DNA from: an uncultured Lachnospiraceae bacterium
Lineage (GTDB): Bacteria; Bacillota; Clostridia; Lachnospirales; Lachnospiraceae
DNA: 12,209 nucleotides
Assembly (NCBI GenBank): GCA_958446555.1
Contig: CAUCWU010000034.1
Span: 1 to 12,209, forward strand
Direction: 5' to 3'
Positions 6,415 to 12,209 of this stretch are shown piece after piece. Below the pieces are notes generated by a model. The model did not search any database, was not told where the DNA came from, and saw only the letters and a list, made by a program, of their open reading frames with translations. The first letter of the stretch is position 1; each line of letters starts with the position of its first letter. The translations under genes and the position numbers were made by a program.

Positions 6415-7821
6415 ATGAAAAAGGCAGTTCCGATGATCTTATCAGAAGATAATTTTAAACAGATCTTTGCTTTTGCAGAGCAGTATTCAAAACTTGCAAA
6501 AGCACTGTATAATGCTGCTCTTTTTCGTATCCGTCAGGTCTTTACAGGGTGGGACAAGGGAGATAATCGTACTCCATTAGAGCAGTCTGTCTTTGACGAA
6601 ATTGAGTGCGCGAAAGAGGCTTATGGCAATTTCTCCTGTCGTCGCGTTCTTTCCTATCCGTCGTTAGACAAGATTTTGCGTGCAAATAGGAATCCCGACT
6701 TTTTTGCAGGTCTGCCCATGCAAACAGCACAGAGTATTGTAAGACAGGCAGTTACTGACTTTAAAGCCTGGCTTGAAGCATTAAAGGCCTATAAGAAAGA
6801 TCCTTCTTCCTTTACGGGAAAACCGAAAATGCCTGGCTATTGTAAGGCGGATAAAAAGACTTTTAAGGTGACAAATCAGGATGCGGCTCTTTATCCGACA
6901 AAAGATGGAAAGGGGTGTCTTTTGAAATTACCTAAGATGGATCATAACAGGATACCGCTTTCTTATCTGAAGGATACTTCTAATCTTCGTGAGATTGTGT
7001 TTAAGCCTTACTATGGAAAGTATATCATGACATTTATCATTGAAGATATGGCACCACCTTTTTACCCGGATCTTCCGAATATGGCAGGAATGGATCTCGG
7101 AACGGATAACATCGCAGCTATCGCATGCACAGACGGCTCGTCTGTTGTATACAAGGGCGGTGCCATTCTGTCCACAAATCAGTTCTTTGCCAAGCAAAAG
7201 GCATCTGCTGTATCTATCCTTACGAAAGGAAAGAAACACCGCCATGCGTCCTCTGCATTTTTGAGCAATCTTTCTTTAAAGCATGATTGTTTCCTCAAAG
7301 ATCAAATGCACAAACTCAGTACAACCATTGTCCGGTACTGTATTGCTCATCGAATTGGTATCCTCGTTGTTGGAACCAATCGCTTGTGGAAGCAACACGC
7401 ATCCATGAGTAAGAAGAATAATCAGAAGTTTGTCTCCATCCCTCACGAAAGGCTTCGTTGGATGATCTCCTACAAGGCACTGATTGCCGGCATTGAAGTA
7501 ATCTGGCAGGAAGAAAGCTATACTTCAAAGGCAGACTGTACTGCAGGTGACTTGATTCCGGTATACGGAAAGGAAAGGACACATCCGGTATTCTCAGGCC
7601 GTCGTATCGAGCGAGGATTGTATCTGTGCAAAGCAGGATATTGCATCAATGCGGACTGTAATGGGGCTGCCAATATCCTTCGAAAAGCATTTCCGCATGC
7701 ATGGGATAAATGCAAAGATTTCCAATTTTTGGCAACACCTGCTTCTGTTGGATTCAAAAGCTTAAATCCAAGCTCAGTTCCTAATAGACAGAAACAACGT
7801 GCTGCAAATAAAAAGAAATAA
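6415..7821 (+). CDS. tnpB: TnpB, IS605 OrfB-family RNA-guided nuclease (variant active site)
   Basis: TnpB proteins are RuvC-like nucleases guided by an omega-RNA made from the element's right end; they cut the empty donor site and favour retention of the IS. The 468-residue protein shows RuvC-I in AGMDLGTDNIAAI (Asp227) and RuvC-III in INADCNGAANILRK (Asp414). The usual RuvC-II glutamate (as in VxEDL) is absent: the strand ends ILVVGTNRLWKQ, with Gly320 at that place, and a Glu pair stands downstream in QEESYTSKAD (366-367). The zinc-ribbon region is reduced: only Cys405, Cys410 and Cys415 remain in SGRRIERGLYLCKAGYC. These traits mark a known TnpB sub-branch rather than decay, as the frame is intact. 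The start has AAAGAGG at 6398-6404, 10 nt upstream. The C-terminal tail is basic (RQKQRAANKKK). Confidence 0.92.
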   Translation: MKKAVPMILSEDNFKQIFAFAEQYSKLAKALYNAALFRIRQVFTGWDKGDNRTPLEQSVFDEIECAKEAYGNFSCRRVLSYPSLDKILRANRNPDFFAGLPMQTAQSIVRQAVTDFKAWLEALKAYKKDPSSFTGKPKMPGYCKADKKTFKVTNQDAALYPTKDGKGCLLKLPKMDHNRIPLSYLKDTSNLREIVFKPYYGKYIMTFIIEDMAPPFYPDLPNMAGMDLGTDNIAAIACTDGSSVVYKGGAILSTNQFFAKQKASAVSILTKGKKHRHASSAFLSNLSLKHDCFLKDQMHKLSTTIVRYCIAHRIGILVVGTNRLWKQHASMSKKNNQKFVSIPHERLRWMISYKALIAGIEVIWQEESYTSKADCTAGDLIPVYGKERTHPVFSGRRIERGLYLCKAGYCINADCNGAANILRKAFPHAWDKCKDFQFLATPASVGFKSLNPSSVPNRQKQRAANKKK

Positions 7822-7837
7822 GTAGTAGAACTGCGTC

Positions 7838-8110
7838 ATCCGGACGCGCCCTGCAAGGCAGGTTGAAAAGATCCGGATCTAAGTATTCCAAAGGTTTCAT
7901 TCGCCAATGGATAGAGGACTTCGTGAACAGTCCTTTGCATGCACGGCTAGCGATAGGCTCATTCGTCTGCGTTCGAGAGACGTAAGTAGCACGGCATCAA
8001 AAACTTTACAAACATCGGTCATAGCTTTTAGTGTGTATTTTCGGAGCGAAGCTCCGCTTTTGATACCACGTCCATAGGAGCTATGCACCGCATGGGCGTG
8101 GAGACTTCAT
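7838..8110 (+). ncRNA. Candidate omega-RNA (right-end RNA) scaffold
   Basis: The 289 bases from the tnpB stop to the right end hold no gene but are rich in stems: ATCCGGA/TCCGGAT (7838-7844 with 7872-7878) enclosing CCTGC/GCAGG (7850-7854 with 7858-7862); AGGACT/AGTCCT (7915-7920 with 7929-7934); CGTCT/AGACG (7964-7968 with 7978-7982); CGGAGC-GAA-GCTCCG (8042-8056); and the right-end hairpin (8066-8101). In characterised IS605 elements the omega-RNA scaffold ends at the right terminus and the following flank supplies the guide. Here the guide would begin near 8111. The 5' boundary is unknown and may lie inside tnpB. Confidence 0.55.
8064..8101 (+). repeat. Right-end 38-bp direct repeat with hairpin
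   Basis: An exact copy, in the same orientation, of 5855-5892, with the same 10-bp stem. Nine nucleotides separate it from the proposed right terminus at 8110. Confidence 0.85.
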
Positions 8111-8581
8111 GAATCTCAGACCAATGTGATCAGTGTTGGAACGCGCATCACACTCAGACAAAATGATGGATCTCATAAGGACTATCTTTTGCTTCGCGTC
8201 AGTCCAATTGAAACCATGAGAAAAATCTGGATTTTCCCGGTTGCATATTCATCTGCTGAGATTGGTTTGATCACAAGCGGATGTGATTATGTCATTCCTT
8301 CGATATTTGAATATGAATTCACCTATGCTCCACTCGGTGACAAGGGTGTTCCGTCTATCGCAAAGAACCCTACAAATGAGCGCTATCCTCAGCTTGGAAA
8401 CATTGAAAATGTCGAGCTTAGCTTTATCAATGATGGTACTTTGCTAAACCACGAGAAAGATTTCTTCAGACAGACTGCCGACCGCTTTGCATCTGGCGAA
8501 CTTTCCTCACCGTAGGATGCTGCCTGCGACTATATTGAGCGCTGTGCAGAGGTGGCAAAGGAAATGAAGGAAAGAAAGTAA
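8111..8581 (+). pseudogene. Right fragment of IS-interrupted unrecognised gene, with in-frame TAG
   Basis: In phase with the left fragment the frame reads ESQTNVISVGTRITLRQNDG and continues to 8512, where TAG (8513-8515) stops it. The same frame then remains open for 21 more codons (DAACDYIERC...KEMKERK) to TAA at 8579-8581, a natural-looking amphipathic C-terminus. TGG to TAG is one change, so this looks like a nonsense mutation. A GTG at 8126 could start a 129-residue product but has no good ribosome binding site. I do not recognise the family; the stretch around PIETMRKIWIFPVAYSSAEI faintly recalls extracytoplasmic sensor domains, which is a weak impression only. A strong terminator follows, which supports this being the true 3' end of the old gene. 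Confidence 0.6.
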
Positions 8582-8591
8582 TTGTTTATAT

Positions 8592-8632
8592 GAAAAGACC
8601 TCTCGGAAGCAATGTTTTCCGAGAGGTTTTTT
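8592..8632 (+). terminator. Strong intrinsic terminator, probably bidirectional
   Basis: CCTCTCGGAA (8599-8608) pairs with TTCCGAGAGG (8617-8626) in a perfect 10-bp stem with an 8-nt loop, followed by six T (8627-8632). On the other strand the stem is followed by TCTTTTC, so it can also stop the leftward activase transcript whose frame ends at 8673. Confidence 0.9.
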
Positions 8633-8672
8633 GCACCACTGGGGACATACGCAGAGCCAAAAAGCTCCGTCC

Positions 8673-9608
8673 CTATGCGTAGTAGAGAAATGACCGAAGT
8701 TTTGACCATGAAGCTTCATCCCAGTCATGATCAATCGAAATCTCATAAAGAGAGGCTTGGCAAGCTTGTTTTAGGCCACGCATCTGCAAGATCATTGATG
8801 TATTTTCATAGCGCGGTGCGATTGTTAGCATCGCATCTGTTTTCTTTGACAATTCAACCGTCTTTGCAAAGCGAAATCGTCCATTTGCGCCTGCAAAATT
8901 TGGAAGATAGTAATCTGCTGTCGAAAACAATTCTTGATCTCCACTGGAAAATGGATTTCGTCTTTCAAGTAAGTTTCCAATCATTTTGATATGACGTTCC
9001 AATTCTGCTATTTTGGAATCATCGCAACCGTTTTCTTTCCAAAGAAAATAGAAATACTCAATTAACGGTGCACGCAAGATAGTATACTCATTTTCTAATT
9101 CATCCAAAATTCCATCATTTAATACACTTAAGCACATTGGAGTTCCTGTCACGCCAATAACGGTATCCCTTACTGGTAGTTTTGCAATCTGCTTCGCAAA
9201 GCTTTCTAATTCTTTCCATCCTAGAATGGAAGATGGCACAAATGCTTCTCTATGCTTTCTTGGTACTAGATACAGCAAATCTCCTGTTAAAATCGCTCTT
9301 ACAAATAAATCAAAATCAGAAACTGTTTCGGGCAGCTGTTCAATAATTGGCGATACCAACTGTACATTTGTTAATCCTTCCTGATTTAAAATAGCCTCAG
9401 TTACGCTTACATACTGACCGTCGGCCTCGGAACCAAGTGTCTGTGGAAGCAAATATTGTGCTTTTGTATCTTTTAATGTGCTTTCACCTTTTAAAGTTTC
9501 CAGCTTCTTTTGGCTTTTTAAAATACTTCCAAGAAGTACTGCAAATGGCAGATATTCCTTACTGCTTGTGTGAGCTCGGCCGAGAGAAAGTGCACGATCA
9601 TCTGCCTC
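8673..9608 (-). pseudogene. C-terminal part of the acyl-CoA dehydratase activase frame, after an in-frame TAA
   Basis: This is the direct in-frame continuation of the activase coding sequence after its TAA at 9609-9611. It has 311 open codons beginning EADDRALSLGRAHTSSKEYL, then PFAVLLGSILK and so on, ending KLRSFLYYA with TAG at 8673-8675. The SLGRAHTSSKEYLPF block and the later segments (GQYVSVTEAILNQEG, YYLPNFAGANGRFRFAKTVEL, LYEISIDHDWDE) read as preserved C-terminal sequence of the long fused activase/DUF2229 proteins. There is no ATG or ribosome binding site soon after the TAA. The first possible start is a TTG at 9450-9452 without a good site, giving 259 residues, so independent translation is doubtful. 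It is most simply a gene cut in two by one nonsense mutation; stop read-through or a sequencing error are alternatives. Confidence 0.65.
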
Positions 9609-12209
9609 TTAGAGCGCATATGCATTGTAACCTGTCTTTTCTAAGTATTGTCGAATCCACTCTGTATACTCACCCAGATTTGGAATGTACAGTGGATGCA
9701 CAGTATTTGGCTTTTTTTGAATATTTGTCTTTCGGATTGTCACCTGATCCATTTGAAAATCAGCTAGCAAAACTTTTGCTTCTCTCTTTGACAAGCTATT
9801 TAAAAATGCTTCAATTCTTGTGACTACACCAACCTTACTAAAATGCTCGTCCACCTCAATTTGAAGATATGGCTTATCTCCCATCTCCTTTTTGAACAGA
9901 TGACTTAGCATACTATCTGGGCCGCATCCATGGTTGGTCAGATAGACAGCATATAAATTTGGATGATGGGCTATCAGCTTCGCACCTGATAAAATATGCT
10001 GTCCAAACGGCCAATAGAGATTCGGATATTCCTCTGAAATATCAATTGAATGACCCGGAAGATGAGACAGAGTAATCACCTTATAGCCGCGCTCTAGCAA
10101 AAGATCTGGAATGCCCATATTTAAAATCGGATCGGACACACCATAATTTCTTGTGATCAAAACAAGCACCTTATCCTCTGGCTTTAGACTTTCCAATAAT
10201 TGTTTTCCCAACTTTTCCACAGCATTTGTATGCTTTCGAACAGCCATGGCACCTGACAAAAGTGCCTTCGCACAAAATGGCTTTGGGATACCTAAAACCT
10301 TTCCAAGACCCAACATTGCCGATGCCATTGCTTCTTTTCCAAAGTCCAAGTCAAACACAGGCGACAAAAGTGTGATTCCTTTTTCTTCTATCTTTAATGA
10401 CTTTGCAATCGAAACTGCCGCTGTCTGCATATAGACACAACCGTAATTGTGCTCCACATGACTCAGTTCATGCTTCATCGTGTGGATTGTTGGAAGGAAT
10501 ATATAGTCCACCTTCTCATCAATCAGCTGCTTCATATGGCCGTAGATCAATTTCACTGGATAGCAGGTCTCCCCCTGAGCAGTTTCCTGTGAGAGACGGA
10601 TCGTCTCCTCATTTGTCGGCTTCGTCAAAATGACATTGTAGCCAAGTGAAGAAAAGAACGCATTCGCCATTGGAAAAAATTTGTGAATCATCAGTGCAAA
10701 CGGAACTCCAACTGTCTTTTTTCTTGGATTTCGTTCTCCTGTGTAACCGTCCAATAACAGCTGATCGGCTTTATGATAAAATGCAATGTTTTGTCTGATC
10801 TCTTCGTTTATTGTATCCATTCGAACCGGCTTTCCAGAAAACTCATATCCGACAAATGTACTTTTTCTTCCCTTATTGGCTTCTTTTGCAAGAAGAGCTA
10901 CACCAAACGCACCGCTGATTGAAAAATAAGGATTTACCGTAATGCGATCCTTATAAAAGGAGCGAAAAGCGGCGACAATTCCCGGATTATAGGCAACACC
11001 ACCCTGCAAGACAATGTGCTTTCCAACTGGCTTTACTCCAACAACCTTGTGCAGATAGTTTTGCACAATTGAATAGCAAAGACCTGCTGCGATGTCACTT
11101 TGTGAAATCTTCTCTGCTGAAGCTGCAGCAATTGCCGTCTCGATAAATACAGTGCAGCGCTCTCCCAAATTCGCCGGATTTTTTGCAGTCAATGCTAGCG
11201 GACCAAATTCTGAAATTGGGATTCCCATACGTACAGCTTGTTCCTCGACAAAGCTTCCTGTTCCTGCCGCGCAGATTTTATTCATCTGAAAATCAGCCAC
11301 TTTTCCATCTTCAATCTGAATATATTTGCTGTCCTGACCACCAATCTCAAAAACGGTATCCACCTCTGACACACAGTATGCGGCACCCGCTGCCTGAGCA
11401 GTAATTTCATCTCGAATCGCATCTGCGCCAAGCATTCTGCCGACACGCTCTCTTCCAGAACCTGTCACACCCACTGCGCAAAATGTAAGCTCGCCAAAGC
11501 GCTCTTTGATACTGGAAAGTCCCTTTCTGACGGCTGCCTCTGGATTTCCTGCTGTGCGAAGATACTGATAATCGACCAATTCATTGTCTTCTCCAATGAT
11601 GACAAGATCGGTGCTTGTTGATCCAATGTCAATTCCAAGCACACAGCTTCCACTGATCGGCTTATGCGTACAGATTGGATCTTTCTGGAAATTGGCCTCT
11701 GACTGTACCAATGGTTGCAAGCTAGAGTGACTTGTCTGCCCTACTTTCTCTGATGCTGCAAGCAGATCCTTTCTCGTAAACTGACCTGTCGCATGAATCG
11801 CTGCACCAACTGCACCTGCAAAGCTTGCAAGTTCTGGCACAATTAATTCCTCATCTGACAAGCCAAAAACTTCTTTGATTGCACGAATCACGCCACGATT
11901 CTTTGTGACACCGCCACAGAACGCAACTGGCTTTTCTACTGCCAGACTTCCCACAATCGTTGCCTTATAATTTTTAATCATTGCATAGCAAAGTCCAAGT
12001 AAAATATCTGGTGTGCAAATACCCTCTTGCTGTCTATGAATGATATCCGTCTTTGCAAAGACGGCACAGCGACCAGACAAGCGCGGAATCGACTCTGCCT
12101 TTTCAACAAGAGCTGAATAATCCTCGATTGAAAGACCAAGTCTTGACATCTGATCCTCAAAGAAACTGCCAGTTCCACCGGCACAATGCCCATTTGTTGC
12201 AAACTGCGG
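9609..12209 (-). CDS. Tandem acyl-CoA dehydratase activase with DUF2229 domain (partial, runs off right edge)
   Basis: The frame enters from the right edge as QFATNGHCAGGTGSFFEDQ, so the true start lies outside; an ATG at 12149 is internal. Counting from that Met: the rest of a first BcrAD/BadFG/HgdC-type ATPase domain (to about 125; Cys28 in SGRCAVFAKTD), a complete second one (168-425: VLGIDIGSTSTDLVII, GVTGSG, EIGGQDSKYIQ, KICAAGTGSF with Cys293, GERCTVFIETA with Cys332, QGGVAYN), then a DUF2229-type region (about 478-790) with GETCYPVKL, HNYGCVY and NHGCGPDS. Activases of this family use ATP to push an electron from a [4Fe-4S] cluster shared between two subunits to 2-hydroxyacyl-CoA dehydratase. 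Here the two subunits are fused. The role of such giant fusions is not well defined. It ends at TAA 9609-9611, but the family sequence continues beyond in frame. Confidence 0.88.
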   Translation of the reverse strand, partial: PQFATNGHCAGGTGSFFEDQMSRLGLSIEDYSALVEKAESIPRLSGRCAVFAKTDIIHRQQEGICTPDILLGLCYAMIKNYKATIVGSLAVEKPVAFCGGVTKNRGVIRAIKEVFGLSDEELIVPELASFAGAVGAAIHATGQFTRKDLLAASEKVGQTSHSSLQPLVQSEANFQKDPICTHKPISGSCVLGIDIGSTSTDLVIIGEDNELVDYQYLRTAGNPEAAVRKGLSSIKERFGELTFCAVGVTGSGRERVGRMLGADAIRDEITAQAAGAAYCVSEVDTVFEIGGQDSKYIQIEDGKVADFQMNKICAAGTGSFVEEQAVRMGIPISEFGPLALTAKNPANLGERCTVFIETAIAAASAEKISQSDIAAGLCYSIVQNYLHKVVGVKPVGKHIVLQGGVAYNPGIVAAFRSFYKDRITVNPYFSISGAFGVALLAKEANKGRKSTFVGYEFSGKPVRMDTINEEIRQNIAFYHKADQLLLDGYTGERNPRKKTVGVPFALMIHKFFPMANAFFSSLGYNVILTKPTNEETIRLSQETAQGETCYPVKLIYGHMKQLIDEKVDYIFLPTIHTMKHELSHVEHNYGCVYMQTAAVSIAKSLKIEEKGITLLSPVFDLDFGKEAMASAMLGLGKVLGIPKPFCAKALLSGAMAVRKHTNAVEKLGKQLLESLKPEDKVLVLITRNYGVSDPILNMGIPDLLLERGYKVITLSHLPGHSIDISEEYPNLYWPFGQHILSGAKLIAHHPNLYAVYLTNHGCGPDSMLSHLFKKEMGDKPYLQIEVDEHFSKVGVVTRIEAFLNSLSKREAKVLLADFQMDQVTIRKTNIQKKPNTVHPLYIPNLGEYTEWIRQYLEKTGYNAYAL

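Larger units (their letters stand above)
5841..8110 (+). mobile_element. IS200/IS605-family element with divergent tnpA and tnpB
   Basis: The element carries a Y1 HUH transposase and a TnpB in opposite directions, the IS605 arrangement. Identical 38-bp sequences in direct orientation lie near each end (5855-5892 and 8064-8101) and fold into the hairpins expected for single-strand TnpA recognition; there are no terminal inverted repeats and no target duplication, as known for this family. Ends are proposed at 5841 (after CTAT) and 8110 (ending TTCAT), because removing 2270 nt here joins the flanking frames. An alternative four bases to the left at both ends (5837-8106) also keeps the frame, so the exact ends are uncertain. 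Both genes look intact, so the element could be active. Confidence 0.85.

Noticed and set aside
5855..8101. Identical 38-bp repeats as part of a CRISPR array or integration sites
   Set aside because: Only two copies 2.2 kb apart, each at an end of a tnpA/tnpB element and each folding into a TnpA-type hairpin; IS ends explain them fully.
8641..8681. Stem-loop GGGAC/GTCCC with inner GAGC/GCTC over the activase end
   Set aside because: Short, interrupted and without a T-run; the adjacent 10-bp terminator at 8599-8632 is sufficient.
8513..9611. Genetic recoding of TAA or TAG as sense codons
   Set aside because: pflB, the kinase, tnpA and tnpB all end at TAA at family-typical lengths, and two different stop codons are involved in two genes beside a transposon scar; local nonsense mutation is more likely.

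Overview
The window looks like a chromosome segment from an anaerobic, low-to-mid GC Firmicute, most likely a gut Lachnospiraceae-type Clostridium. This rests on an oxygen-sensitive pyruvate formate-lyase, an oxygen-sensitive tandem acyl-CoA dehydratase activase, GGAGG-type ribosome binding sites, and the style of the FGGY kinase and IS605 element. The genus is inference; no rRNA or marker gene is present.

Layout, left to right. (1) 32-2275, minus: pflB, complete, with its promoter and a structured leader of about 150 nt at 2276-2467. A ribosome-binding-site-like AGGAGA just past its stop suggests another gene, plausibly pflA, beyond the left edge. (2) 2497-3920, minus: a 51-residue Gly/Ser/Cys-rich single-span membrane protein, followed 35 nt later by a FliB-like (lysine-N-methylase family) cysteine-rich protein with a strongly acidic insert. 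(3) 3989-5599, minus: an FGGY-family sugar kinase with its own promoter at 5677-5705. (4) 5748-8581, plus: the remains of an unrecognised gene, cut by an IS200/IS605-family element of about 2.27 kb (approximately 5841-8110). The element carries divergent tnpA (HUH Y1 transposase) and tnpB (RNA-guided nuclease family), identical 38-bp hairpin-forming ends, and a structured region after tnpB that is a good omega-RNA candidate. The host remnant also has an in-frame TAG near its end, followed by a strong terminator that can serve both strands. (5) 8673-12209, minus: a large tandem-domain activase of the 2-hydroxyacyl-CoA dehydratase activator family. It enters from the right edge and is interrupted by an in-frame TAA at 9609-9611; the same frame stays open for another 311 codons with family-like sequence.

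How the genes fit together: pflB and the activase belong to anaerobic fermentation (acetyl-CoA plus formate; radical-type CoA-ester dehydration), and the kinase to pentose or related sugar entry. The centre is a decay zone made by a transposon insertion plus point nonsense mutations. The most unusual items are the IS605 element (rearranged-looking TnpB active site, overlapping opposed promoters, a predicted omega-RNA guide that matches the rebuilt donor site), the stop-split activase, and the small membrane peptide paired with an orphan FliB-like protein.
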